The notes: a model not told the origin generated them from the letters alone. A stretch of 64,000 nucleotides of DNA from Alloscardovia theropitheci (GCF_004332295.1 NZ_RXLP01000001.1:19224-83223); one strand, 5' to 3'; numbered from the stretch's first letter, positions 36,881-45,620 are shown. Numbers and translations are program-made.

Positions 36881-38064
36881 TGGTAGCTCGTAAAGAAATT
36901 AGTATTCCTGTAGCAGATCCGAATAATCCGTATGCGATTCCGGCAGCAATGCCTTCGAGCGCTGACCGTAATCCACGATCTTTCGACGTCAACGATTTTG
37001 CTATCCCTGCTAAGAATCAGGAAGATTGGCGCTTTACGCCTATCGACCGAATCACTGAATTTACTGAGATCTTCAATCCAGCTCAACAGATTCGTGTAGA
37101 GCTTTCTATGATTGATGGAAGCGATGTACCTGAGAGCGTGACATTGCGAGCAGTTGATAAGGGTCAAGCGCCCGTTGGTACTGTCTCTCTACCAAATGAT
37201 CGTGTGTCAGCGGTTGAATGGCAAAGTTTTAAGACAGCTATGCATGTGCATATTGCTCAAGATTGCAAGACACCTATACTCATTAAGGTTTCAAGTTCAA
37301 GCTTTGATTTGGATGCTCTTCATCTAGTAATCACTACTGACGCTTTAGTACATGCGCATGTAGTTGTTGAGCATGAAGGTGATGCTCGATTGGCTGAGGG
37401 TGTTGAAATTTCTACGGGTGACTTCTCACAAGTATCAACTACTTTCATCCATGAATGGTCTGATACATCAAAGCATGTCGGAAATCACCGCATCCACGTG
37501 GGTAAAGGGGCATCTCTTCGACATAACGTAGTTACACTTGGCGGTCAAGTCGTTCGCATTCGTATGGATCAAGACTTTGGTGGTGAGCAAGGTGAAGTCA
37601 ATATGCTTGGTATCTATTTTGCTGAGCCAGGTGAACACATTGAGCATCGTACGATGGTTGTTCATAACCATCCAGAGTGCAAATCTCGCGTAATTTATAA
37701 AGGCGCGTTGTCAGGTCAAGGAGCACATTCTACATGGGTTGGTAATGCGCTTATCGAGCCAACTGCACCAGGAACTGACTCCTATGAGCTTAATCGTAAT
37801 CTCATTTTGGTTCCAGGAGCCATCGCTGATTCTGAGCCAAATCTTGAAATTGAAAATGGTAATATCGTCGGCGCTGGTCACGCAAGCTCTGTCGGTCGTT
37901 TTGATGACGAAGAACTCTTCTATTTGATGAGTCGAGGAATTCCTGAGAAGGAAGCGCAAAAGCTTGTCGTTGCCGGATTCTTTAACGAATTAATCGAGCA
38001 GATTGATATTCCTGCAATTTCAGAGCACTTGATGAACACAGTCAACGCACGTCTTGAAAGGTAA
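36880..38064 (+). CDS. sufD: Fe-S cluster assembly protein SufD
   Basis: Partner of SufB in the SufBC2D scaffold, 394 residues, homologous to SufB over the C-terminal beta-helix domain. It shows EDWRFTPIDRI near the N-terminus, GKGASLRHNVVTLGG, and the terminal [22 protein letters not shown]. Its ATG overlaps the sufB stop (TAATG). Confidence 0.96.
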   Translation: MVARKEISIPVADPNNPYAIPAAMPSSADRNPRSFDVNDFAIPAKNQEDWRFTPIDRITEFTEIFNPAQQIRVELSMIDGSDVPESVTLRAVDKGQAPVGTVSLPNDRVSAVEWQSFKTAMHVHIAQDCKTPILIKVSSSSFDLDALHLVITTDALVHAHVVVEHEGDARLAEGVEISTGDFSQVSTTFIHEWSDTSKHVGNHRIHVGKGASLRHNVVTLGGQVVRIRMDQDFGGEQGEVNMLGIYFAEPGEHIEHRTMVVHNHPECKSRVIYKGALSGQGAHSTWVGNALIEPTAPGTDSYELNRNLILVPGAIADSEPNLEIENGNIVGAGHASSVGRFDDEELFYLMSRGIPEKEAQKLVVAGFFNELIEQIDIPAISEHLMNTVNARLER

Positions 38065-38066
38065 TC

Positions 38067-38843
38067 ATGTCCGTTATCGAAATCAAAGATCTCCACGCAT
38101 CAGTGGAAACAAATGAAGGACGCAAGCAGATCCTTAAGGGAGTTAACCTAACTATTAACTCCAATGAAACTCATGCAATTATGGGACCTAATGGTTCTGG
38201 AAAATCAACACTCGCATATACCTTAGCTGGTCATCCAAAGTACGAAGTTGACTCGGGTGAAGTATTGCTCGACGGAGTTGATATCTTGACGATGACTCCT
38301 GATGAGCGTGCACAGGCAGGATTATTCCTCGCAATGCAGTATCCGGTTGAAGTGCCAGGTGTCCCTATGACTAACTTCCTGCGCACTGCGAAGACCGCTG
38401 TGGATGGGGAGGCTCCTGCTATTCGTCAATGGACGAAAGATCTTACTGCTGCGATGAAGAATTTGCGAATGGATCCGAAATTCGCTACCCGTTCAGTCAA
38501 TGAGGGTTTTTCTGGTGGTGAGAAGAAGCGTGCGGAGGTATTGCAGCTCGAACTGCTTAAGCCAAAGTTTGCTATTCTTGACGAAACTGATTCTGGGTTG
38601 GATGTGGATGCATTGCGCATCGTTTCTGAAGGTGTTAATCGTGCGAAAGCCAATACGGGTCTTGGAATTATGATGGTTACCCATTACACGCGTATCCTTA
38701 AGTACATCAAGCCAGATATTGTTCATGTCTTTGCCGATGGACATATTGTTGAGACTGCTGGACCAGAGTTGGCAGATTATTTGGAAGAAAATGGTTACGA
38801 TAAGTATCTTCCAGAAGGAGCTACTGAGTCAGCACAAGCTTAA
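38067..38843 (+). CDS. sufC: Fe-S cluster assembly ATPase SufC
   Basis: The ABC-type ATPase of the Suf scaffold, 258 residues. Walker A GPNGSGKST lies at 40-48, the signature FSGGEKKRAE follows, and Walker B is AILDETDSGLD, where the Asp-Ser-Gly form is typical of SufC. It follows sufD by 2 nt. Confidence 0.98.
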   Translation: MSVIEIKDLHASVETNEGRKQILKGVNLTINSNETHAIMGPNGSGKSTLAYTLAGHPKYEVDSGEVLLDGVDILTMTPDERAQAGLFLAMQYPVEVPGVPMTNFLRTAKTAVDGEAPAIRQWTKDLTAAMKNLRMDPKFATRSVNEGFSGGEKKRAEVLQLELLKPKFAILDETDSGLDVDALRIVSEGVNRAKANTGLGIMMVTHYTRILKYIKPDIVHVFADGHIVETAGPELADYLEENGYDKYLPEGATESAQA

Positions 38844-38885
38844 TCTATCTTAAGAATGTAGTTAAGATAATTTCTAAGCTTATTT

Positions 38886-38947
38886 AATCGGCGATGCGCT
38901 TTGAGAGAATATTTTACTCTGACGGGTTGTATCGCCGATTGTGTTTA
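38886..38947 (+). terminator. Hairpin between sufC and sufS
   Basis: AATCGGCGAT (38886-38895) and ATCGCCGATT (38931-38940) form a 10-bp perfect stem around a 35-nt loop, followed by GTGTTT. It sits in the only sizeable gap of the suf operon and may partly terminate transcription, separating the scaffold genes from sufS and sufU. Confidence 0.55.
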
Positions 38948-39008
38948 TAGTAATTGTGTATATGTATCTGTAGAAGAATTATAAGATAAACATCGAGAGG
39001 TTTCGTAC

Positions 39009-40283
39009 ATGACAGGCATGGTTGATATTGAAAAGATACGTGCTGAGTTTCCTATTCTTGATCAGGAAATTCATGGATATCCATTGGCCTATCTTGATTC
39101 AGGAGCAACAGCACAGAAGCCACAAACTGTAATCGATGCCGAATCTCAATTTTACTCGACTATCAATGCTGGTGTTCATCGTGGTGCTCATGAGCTTGCT
39201 GCATTGAGCACTGAAGCTTACGAGCAGGGCAGATATTCTGTTGCTCAACTTGTAGGTGCGCACTATGGCGATGGAGATGATGAAATCGTTGTTACTGGTG
39301 GGGCAACTGCTGGGCTTAATATGCTTGCTAATGCGTTCGACCATGCATCTTTCGACGGGATTGAGCCGTTTGCGTTACACAGGGGAGACGAAGTAGTCGT
39401 CTCTCGTGCTGAACATCATTCTGTCTTACTGTCTTTTCAGGAATTATGCCGACGCACGGGCGCTGTGCTTAAGGCACTCGATTTAGATGATCAAGGTCGT
39501 ATTATTTCGGATAAAGCTTATCTTGAGTCTGTTATTACACATCGCACAAAGATTGTTGCTTTTACGCATGTGTCCAATGTTACGGGCGCAATTACGAATG
39601 TTCCTGCAATCGTGACAAGAGCTCGAGAGGTAGGGGCAGTAGTTGTTCTTGATGCTTGCCAGAGCGTTCCTCATCTAGCTGTTAATTTCCACGATTTAGA
39701 TGTGGACTTTGCAGTATTTAGCGCTCACAAAATGTACGGACCTACAGGCGTGGGTTTTATGTATGGTAAACGCGACATGCTTGAGAAACTGCCGCCGATG
39801 AATTTTGGCGGATCTATGGTTGAGCTTGCATGGATGGATAAGCCAGCTCAATACATGGCTCCTCCAGCGAAATTTGAAGCCGGTACACAGCCTGTGGCTC
39901 AGGTAGTGGCTGCAGGAGTAGCTGCTCAGTGGATGATGAATATAGGTCTTGACAATATTGAAGCACATGAGCAGATTCTTGTTCCGGAGCTTCTTAAGCT
40001 AGCTGATATCGAACATGTAAAAATTCTTGGACCATTATCATCACAGGATCGTATTGGCACAGTGGCCTTTGAAATCGATGATGTGCATCCGCATGATGTA
40101 GGGCAATTTATTGATTCTCGAGGAATTGCTATCCGTGTGGGGCATCATTGTGCACAACCTGTTCATCGACACTTTGGTTACTATGCATCAAATCGTGTTT
40201 CACTAGGGATTTATAATACGAGCGAAGAAATTCAACGCTTGTGTTCGGCAGTAGCGGACGTATATGGATTCTTTCATCGTTAA
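39009..40283 (+). CDS. sufS: Cysteine desulfurase SufS
   Basis: A PLP enzyme that removes sulfur from cysteine and hands the persulfide to SufU. The 424-residue protein has the cofactor lysine K241 (SAHKMYGPTG) and the persulfide cysteine C381 in RVGHHCAQP, as in group II desulfurases. The N-terminal AYLDSGATAQKP segment is typical. The start has GAGAGG upstream. Confidence 0.97.
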   Translation: MTGMVDIEKIRAEFPILDQEIHGYPLAYLDSGATAQKPQTVIDAESQFYSTINAGVHRGAHELAALSTEAYEQGRYSVAQLVGAHYGDGDDEIVVTGGATAGLNMLANAFDHASFDGIEPFALHRGDEVVVSRAEHHSVLLSFQELCRRTGAVLKALDLDDQGRIISDKAYLESVITHRTKIVAFTHVSNVTGAITNVPAIVTRAREVGAVVVLDACQSVPHLAVNFHDLDVDFAVFSAHKMYGPTGVGFMYGKRDMLEKLPPMNFGGSMVELAWMDKPAQYMAPPAKFEAGTQPVAQVVAAGVAAQWMMNIGLDNIEAHEQILVPELLKLADIEHVKILGPLSSQDRIGTVAFEIDDVHPHDVGQFIDSRGIAIRVGHHCAQPVHRHFGYYASNRVSLGIYNTSEEIQRLCSAVADVYGFFHR

Positions 40284-40331
40284 TGGGTACAATCTAAACA
40301 TTAGATTGAGAGCGATAAGTAGGAGCTATGA

Positions 40332-40907
40332 ATGTTTGATGGTATGAGCGATGCTGAATTGGAACAGATGTATCAAGAAGTTATCTTAGAAGCATCTAAA
40401 TCTCCTCATGGCAAAGAGAAATTCTCTGCGGATATTACAACAGCTGCTGCTGAATCTGATGAATCATCCGCTGGTGCTACGACGACGCTTAGTGCAAACC
40501 ATGAATATTGTGTTAGCGCGCAGTCTCATCAATTCAACCCTACATGTGGTGACGAAGTAACAGTGCGAGTGGAACTTTCTGATGGTAGCAACGGTGAACC
40601 GGTACGCATCGAAAAACTCATATGGGATGGTCAGGGATGCTCTATTTCACAGGCAAGTTTGTCCATTATGTACGATTTAGTGCACGGAAAAACGCTTGAA
40701 GAAGCAATGGAACTTTCCCGCACATTTAAGCAGCTTATGGAATCTCGTGGACATGGTCTCGACGATGAACAAGCAGAAGAGTTGCTAGATGATGCCATAG
40801 TATTCCAGGGTGTATCGAAGTACCCAATGCGAATTAAATGCGCACTTTTGGGATGGGAAGGTCTCAAGGATTCAGCTGCTTTAGCACTCACTCAGGTAGG
40901 AAAGTAA
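40332..40907 (+). CDS. sufU: SufU-type Fe-S assembly protein (zinc-dependent sulfurtransferase)
   Basis: Accepts sulfur from SufS. Three zinc/sulfur cysteines are at C72 (NPTCGDEV), C103 (GQGCSIS) and C170 (MRIKCALLGW), the SufU arrangement. At 191 residues it is longer than the common 145-160; the extra part is a Ser/Ala-rich stretch at about 32-66, which includes an additional Cys at 60. It lies 48 nt after sufS. Confidence 0.95.
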   Translation: MFDGMSDAELEQMYQEVILEASKSPHGKEKFSADITTAAAESDESSAGATTTLSANHEYCVSAQSHQFNPTCGDEVTVRVELSDGSNGEPVRIEKLIWDGQGCSISQASLSIMYDLVHGKTLEEAMELSRTFKQLMESRGHGLDDEQAEELLDDAIVFQGVSKYPMRIKCALLGWEGLKDSAALALTQVGK

Positions 40908-40912
40908 AAAAC

Positions 40913-41476
40913 ATGGCACAAGATAATCTCGTACCACAGCCATCTGGTAGCATCCTTGACGCAGTTTCTCGTGCTATAGATGATCCTCAATTAGCTCATC
41001 AAATTGCACAAAATCCAACTTCTGCGAGTATGCTAGAAGAATCGTATAAAAAGGCACAAGCCAAGGAGAATTCAGCTATGGCAGATAATGCGAATACACA
41101 GGAATTTGAAGGTATTACATTGACTTTCGTAGATGAAATTGGTCGTGTCACGGCTCAAGACGTAAAAGAAGCTCTTCATCAAGTGATGGACCCTGAACTC
41201 GGGGTAGATGTGGTAGATCTAGGTTTGGTTTATGGAATTGAAATTGACCATCTAGGTCGAGCAATTTTGACCATGACATTAACTACTCCAGCATGCCCTC
41301 TCACTGATTTGATTGAGGATGAGTGTGCAACTGTTCTCGCGGGACTTGTAGAGGAATTCCGAGTGGACTGGACATGGACACCTGCATGGAATGTTGATAT
41401 GATTACGGAAGATGGTGCTGCACAGCTTGCAGCTCTTGGGTTTAATCTCAATAATTTGCCTCGTGCATACGCATAA
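40913..41476 (+). CDS. sufT: MIP18/PaaD-type metal-sulfur cluster assembly protein (SufT-like)
   Basis: A 187-residue protein from the ATG at 40913, behind AGGAAAG and 5 nt after sufU. The MIP18 domain starts near residue 80 (VTAQDVKEALHQVMDPELGVDVVDLGLVYGI), with the reactive Cys in LTTPACPLTD. It is preceded by an unusual polar N-terminal extension of about 75 residues (QPSGSILDAVSRAI, DDPQLAHQIAQNP). It probably helps deliver Fe-S clusters to targets. Confidence 0.88.
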   Translation: MAQDNLVPQPSGSILDAVSRAIDDPQLAHQIAQNPTSASMLEESYKKAQAKENSAMADNANTQEFEGITLTFVDEIGRVTAQDVKEALHQVMDPELGVDVVDLGLVYGIEIDHLGRAILTMTLTTPACPLTDLIEDECATVLAGLVEEFRVDWTWTPAWNVDMITEDGAAQLAALGFNLNNLPRAYA

Positions 41477-41511
41477 ACATTTCGTTTTGAGTGCACAAAT
41501 AAGGAGTATAA

Positions 41512-42027
41512 ATGGGATTTCTCGATTGGATTTTCGGGCGTCGTAATTCTGATGATGCTTCTCTTGAACAAAAGGAATATCAACGTAACACTGATACGAG
41601 TATTTCTCATAATGCACAATCGAGCGATAAAAGTTATTCCCGGACATATGTAGTTTCCAACAACGAAAATCCAAATCCTCATACTGTTCACCTCAATATG
41701 GATGATTATCCTGTTGAACTTACTCAGGAAGAGGCTCAATTACTAGAGCAAGGGCAAATTCTCCAGGCGATTAAGCTTGTACGTGAACGGTTGGATACTG
41801 ATTTAGCGACCGCTAAATTTGCTGTTGACGCCTACAAGGACGGGGAAACAGATATAAATCGTGAGCCCACACCGAAGAGGGCAGACGAAGTTGAACTAAC
41901 GAGCGAGGAAATACGTTTAATTCGTAGTGGGGAAACTGTTCAAGCAATTAAGCTTGTTCATGAAAGGGCAGGGCTGACATTGGTGAACGCAAAACGTATC
42001 GTCGATCAATATCGCCAATCAATATAG
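41512..42027 (+). CDS. Protein with tandem ribosomal L7/L12 C-terminal-like motifs
   Basis: A 171-residue protein of unknown function. After a charged, disordered N-terminus it has two copies of one helical unit: residues 70-109 (LLEQGQ.LQAIKLVRE, ATAKFAVDAYK) and 130-167 (LIRSGETVQAIKLVHE, VNAKRIVDQYR). The xAIKxVRExTxxxLxxAKxxVD pattern is that of the L7/L12 C-terminal domain. It follows the suf genes by 35 nt behind AAGGAGTA. It may bind translation factors or partner proteins; the role is not established. Confidence 0.75.
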   Translation: MGFLDWIFGRRNSDDASLEQKEYQRNTDTSISHNAQSSDKSYSRTYVVSNNENPNPHTVHLNMDDYPVELTQEEAQLLEQGQILQAIKLVRERLDTDLATAKFAVDAYKDGETDINREPTPKRADEVELTSEEIRLIRSGETVQAIKLVHERAGLTLVNAKRIVDQYRQSI

Positions 42028-42169
42028 TGGATAAAGATCGTTGATCTATATCAGCGAGAAGATATCTGCATGTAACCATGAACTACGTGGCGATGCGATA
42101 CGATGCGTGACATTATGATGTATGAATATTCTATGGCATGTATTATGATGAAGTTTCAACGATATAGTT

Positions 42170-42219
42170 AAAACGTCCTGAGGAGCTTGAAAAGTTTAAG
42201 CCTACCACGGACGTTTTTT
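42170..42219 (+). promoter_or_regulatory. Attenuator-like leader hairpin upstream of uraA
   Basis: AAAACGTCC (42170-42178) pairs with GGACGTTTT (42209-42217), enclosing a smaller GCTT/AAGC stem, and the run of six Ts at 42214-42219 makes an intrinsic terminator. It lies 19 nt before the uraA start, within its leader, so it can terminate before the gene. A PyrR- or nucleobase-responsive switch is possible; no known riboswitch core was recognised. Confidence 0.7.
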
Positions 42220-42238
42220 CACGAGAGAAAGAGAAAAT

Positions 42239-43567
42239 ATGTCGTTGAATTTCACATGGACACTTCATGGTGACGGTAAAAATATTGCACCTGGAGAAGT
42301 AATCGAGCCAGAAGAACGTCTTACTATTGCACGTACTGCTAGTGTTGGTGCACAGCATGTTATTGCAATGTTTGGAGCTACATTCCTTGTTCCAATTTTG
42401 ACAGGGTTTGATCCTTCTACCACATTGTTCTTCACGGCGCTTTCCACAGCTCTATTCCTTCTTATTAATAACAATACGCTACCTAGTTATCTGGGTAGCT
42501 CTTTTGGTTTTATAGCCCCAATTGCAGCTGTAACGACTGCACATAAGGGTCTCGGTGTAGCGAGCTTCGGTATTTTATGCACGGGTATCGCATTGGCGCT
42601 TGTAGGTGTTATCGTTCATTTTGCTGGTGCACAGTGGATTGATAAAGTTATGCCACCAGTGGTCAACGGTGCAATTGTCGCGATTATTGGTTTTAATTTG
42701 GCTCCATCTGCTTGGAACAACTTCAAGGTAGCTCCAGATACTGCGTTGGTTACTTTGCTTGCTGTAATGCTTGTAGCGGTTTTGTTCAAGGGTATGCTTG
42801 GCCGTTTGAATATTCTTATCGGTGTGCTTATCGGTTACGTGTATGCAATTGCTCGTGGACAAGTTGATTTTAAGCCAGTTGAGCAGGCAGCATGGGTAGG
42901 TCTTCCAAAGTTCCACGCTCCACAAGCTGATTTCTCGATTCTGCTCATGTTCTTGCCAGTAGTGCTCGTACTTATCGCAGAGAATATCGGTCACGTAAAG
43001 TCCGTTTCTTTGATGACCGGTCGTGATTACGACGATAAGATTGGTCGCTCACTCTTTGCTGATGGTTTGGGCACTATCTTTGCTGGTCTCGGTGGAGGGT
43101 CTGGTACTACGACATATGCAGAAAATATTGGTGTGATGGCAGCAACTAAGGTGTACTCGACATTGGCTTATTGGTTCGCTGCAGGATTTGCATTAATCTT
43201 GAGCCTTTGCCCTAAGTTTGGTGCAATTATCAATACCATTCCAGCTGGTGTACTCGGTGGCGTAACCACTTTGCTCTACGGTATGATTGGCATGCTTGGT
43301 GTGCGTATCTGGGTCGAAAACAAGGTAGACTTCGGCAAGAATGTCAACATGATGGTAGCAGCAGTCGTGATGATTGTCGGTATCGCAAACTTTACCTTCG
43401 CTATCCAAGGTGTCAGCTTCAACGGTATCGCGATTGGCTCTTTCGCAGCCCTTATCGTATTCCATGGATTAAAGGGAATCGGCAAACTGACTGGTGCTGT
43501 AGTTGAAGAAGATGATTATATCGAAGAGGGTAAGGATGAGACACCTTACTCAATTCATGAGAAGTAG
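42239..43567 (+). CDS. uraA: Uracil permease (NCS2 family)
   Basis: A proton-coupled uracil importer of 442 residues with 14 helices. The uracil-branch motifs are present: SVGAQHVIAMFGAT in helix 1, LGSSFGFIAPI in the helix 3 region, VLIAENIGHVKS with the conserved Glu, and GGGSGTTTYAENIGVMAATKVYS. The ribosome binding site region is GAGAAAGAGAAA. It is monocistronic between its attenuator and a strong terminator. Confidence 0.93.
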   Translation: MSLNFTWTLHGDGKNIAPGEVIEPEERLTIARTASVGAQHVIAMFGATFLVPILTGFDPSTTLFFTALSTALFLLINNNTLPSYLGSSFGFIAPIAAVTTAHKGLGVASFGILCTGIALALVGVIVHFAGAQWIDKVMPPVVNGAIVAIIGFNLAPSAWNNFKVAPDTALVTLLAVMLVAVLFKGMLGRLNILIGVLIGYVYAIARGQVDFKPVEQAAWVGLPKFHAPQADFSILLMFLPVVLVLIAENIGHVKSVSLMTGRDYDDKIGRSLFADGLGTIFAGLGGGSGTTTYAENIGVMAATKVYSTLAYWFAAGFALILSLCPKFGAIINTIPAGVLGGVTTLLYGMIGMLGVRIWVENKVDFGKNVNMMVAAVVMIVGIANFTFAIQGVSFNGIAIGSFAALIVFHGLKGIGKLTGAVVEEDDYIEEGKDETPYSIHEK

Positions 43568-43599
43568 TCTGATTTTATCAATGTAGTTCGCATACATTG

Positions 43600-43645
43600 G
43601 GGAGCTTGTGGGACGTAAGATTGGTTCCACAAGCTCCCATTATTT
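43600..43645 (+). terminator. uraA terminator
   Basis: GGGAGCTTGTGG (43600-43611) and CCACAAGCTCCC (43627-43638) form a 12-bp perfect stem followed by ATTATTT. It also overlaps the end of the minus-strand gene at 43640. Confidence 0.8.
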
Positions 43646-43963
43646 ATCAGTGGAAAATGAATCAATATAATACTCAATAATACTCATATAAGCGCAGTAT
43701 TGGATAGCGAGCATCAGTATAAATACTATCTTCCTGAGGATGTTCACTTTTCTTGAAATACTTTTCAGTATTCCTGATAAAAATACGAGAATAAAGCAGT
43801 ATGAAAGAATAATGAGTTTCCCCAAGTATCTATTCATTTTATCGCTTGACACTATACGAGTAGAAGATGCTATTGATGTGATGATGAAGCAGCCACCCCA
43901 ACATGCCACCATACATAGCAATGCTCCAGCTGGGTACAGTATATCTGTTAGTTTTTTGTTCAT
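43640..43963 (-). CDS. Small membrane protein, third gene of the phospholipase-like operon
   Basis: A 107-residue protein not recognised from any family. Three hydrophobic helices lie at about 9-33, 47-66 and 76-98, and the ends are charged. It starts 35 nt after the preceding 145-residue membrane protein gene on the same strand. Candidate partner or immunity protein for the secreted phospholipase A2-like product, by position only. Its base composition is AT-rich, like the rest of this region. Confidence 0.65.
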   Translation of the reverse strand: MNKKLTDILYPAGALLCMVACWGGCFIITSIASSTRIVSSDKMNRYLGKLIILSYCFILVFLSGILKSISRKVNILRKIVFILMLAIQYCAYMSIIEYYIDSFSTDK

Positions 43964-43997
43964 GAGATTGTCTTCAATTATTGGATAGCGATATGTT

Positions 43998-44435
43998 CTA
44001 ATCTTTATGAACTATCCGTTGTATTTCTTTAATGAGTATGACTATACCTCGCACGAGCAATGCGCCTGCGCTGATAACGAATACGCCTACTTGAACCACC
44101 GGAATTGCTGTTACTACATCATGAATGGCAACAAAACCTAAGAAAGCGCAGAAATGTATGGACAGGAGAACTATATAAACTATACGTATGGTTCTACTGA
44201 CAGACTGAGCATTGAGCATGAATATAGTTGACAGTAGGGTGCACAGAAAATAAAAGATGAGTGTTGACAGAACCCACATATAAGTGCCAACAGTATAGCT
44301 TTCTGGGGTACTATTAAGATTTGCATACCTGATGATGATACAAAGTCCTATCCATTCGCTCCATGTTATAAGTACAGATATAGTTGCAAAACTTGATATG
44401 AATTGCAGGATTTTATGAGAAATTATAAGTTTCAT
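43998..44435 (-). CDS. Four-helix membrane protein overlapping the phospholipase-like gene
   Basis: A 145-residue protein with four predicted helices (about 8-36, 51-74, 84-105 and 110-135). No family recognised. Its ATG overlaps the stop of the phospholipase-like gene (ATGA), showing tight translational coupling. That coupling, the small size and the membrane location would suit an immunity or export partner; this is inference from context. Confidence 0.7.
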   Translation of the reverse strand: MKLIISHKILQFISSFATISVLITWSEWIGLCIIIRYANLNSTPESYTVGTYMWVLSTLIFYFLCTLLSTIFMLNAQSVSRTIRIVYIVLLSIHFCAFLGFVAIHDVVTAIPVVQVGVFVISAGALLVRGIVILIKEIQRIVHKD

Positions 44436-45337
44436 TGTGGATCCTTAGTAACAACGCGGAATAGGGTTTTTGTATCTGCTTCTTGATAACTCACTACTGC
44501 AGTAAAGTAAACCTCAGCTGTCGCAAGGCAAGTTGCCCGCAAAGGATTTAGAGGGTTTAGTTGGACCCTACAATTCGTCTTAAGATGCTCATGCAATATA
44601 GAATCACAACGTCTTGATCGGCAGTGGCTCTTCTCATAACACATATCATGTCGTGCACATGGACCTCGGAAGTCTACTCGTTGTCCCAGTACATTGAATT
44701 CATCAGGTGACCACGTGCAGTAGTCATGAAGTCCTCCGTATATTCGAGGGTTATAAATATAGTCCTTTGGAATGTCAATGAAAGACTCTCTGTCGTATGA
44801 GGGCAACCATAAATTATCATTCCCTGTTGCGTTGAGATATTCGAGATGAACTTCTCCTGAGATATCTTTATTGAACTTAATTGCTAGAGTATTATCGATA
44901 ACTTTTATGTTTGCACGAATACGCTCACCGTCATAATTTTGCGCGTATACGTAATCAATCACGCCTACAAGCTTGTCTTCTTTATCGGTAATAATCACCG
45001 AGGAATCATTGAAATTACCAGTAAAATTAAAGTCGTTCCACGGTAAAAGATCAAGGAAAATTTCTGAGGAATGATGGATATTTATAGTCTCTGGAAAGGA
45101 TGGCGTTAGGGGCAGCGCTGCACGCTGAACCACACCGTCTATCGTTTTTATCTTAAAAGAAACATTAGCGGTTGTAGCGATAAGCTTTTTATTCTTTGAT
45201 ATTTTCTCTATGAGACAAGGTTGTTTACTTTCTGAAGGTGCAGATTGTGATGCAAATGCGAGGGGATCATATATAAGTGCTGTGGAGAGAAGCACTATTA
45301 TAAGTGCCGTTAGATACATATATTTTTGACGTTTCAT
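44432..45337 (-). CDS. Secreted phospholipase A2-like protein
   Basis: A 301-residue exported protein. The signal peptide has KRQK, a hydrophobic core (8-23) and a likely cleavage after AFA at residue 29. The N-terminal part (40-190) is a beta-rich domain of unknown type. The C-terminal part (about 200-260) matches the prokaryotic phospholipase A2 fold: HDYCTWSPDEF at 204-214, FRGPCARHDMCYE at 223-235 with the catalytic H230-D231 pair, and CDSILHEHLKTNC with the second Asp D245. Cysteines at 207, 227, 233, 239, 244, 256 and 270 could form disulfides. It may attack membranes of competitors or host cells, or degrade lipids. Confidence 0.75.
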   Translation of the reverse strand: MKRQKYMYLTALIIVLLSTALIYDPLAFASQSAPSESKQPCLIEKISKNKKLIATTANVSFKIKTIDGVVQRAALPLTPSFPETINIHHSSEIFLDLLPWNDFNFTGNFNDSSVIITDKEDKLVGVIDYVYAQNYDGERIRANIKVIDNTLAIKFNKDISGEVHLEYLNATGNDNLWLPSYDRESFIDIPKDYIYNPRIYGGLHDYCTWSPDEFNVLGQRVDFRGPCARHDMCYEKSHCRSRRCDSILHEHLKTNCRVQLNPLNPLRATCLATAEVYFTAVVSYQEADTKTLFRVVTKDPQ

Positions 45338-45389
45338 TTTCTCTCATATTCTCTCTAATTATACGGGTGCTAAGACTACGTTGCCTTAG

Positions 45390-45420
45390 TATTCGGCTAT
45401 CGTTCATTGATAGGCGAATA
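45390..45420. repeat. Inverted repeat upstream of the phospholipase-like gene
   Basis: TATTCGGCTATC (45390-45401) and GATAGGCGAATA (45409-45420) pair over 11 of 12 positions with a 7-nt loop. It lies 53-83 bp before the phospholipase-like start codon. It could be an operator or a 5'-leader hairpin. The rest of the 45338-45620 gap shows no gene. Confidence 0.45.
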
Positions 45421-45620
45421 ATCTAATTTTACTTAAACATGGTGCTTTACGCAACTAACGCTGGAGATCTTAGCGAGAGATAGGCATTATTTAATGCTTC
45501 ATATTTTGTCGTTAGGAAGGCGAAAATGATTGATAGGTAGCAGTCCGTATAGTAGTGGTTTGAGCAAGACAAGTATAACTGTAAACTTCTTAAAGCCTCT
45601 ATATCTCTTGAACAAGAAAC

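Noticed and set aside
44432..45337. Phospholipase-like gene as a plain secreted nutrient enzyme
   Set aside because: Not excluded, but the translational coupling to an unknown membrane protein and the unknown N-terminal domain are not explained by it, so the effector reading was kept as a hypothesis.
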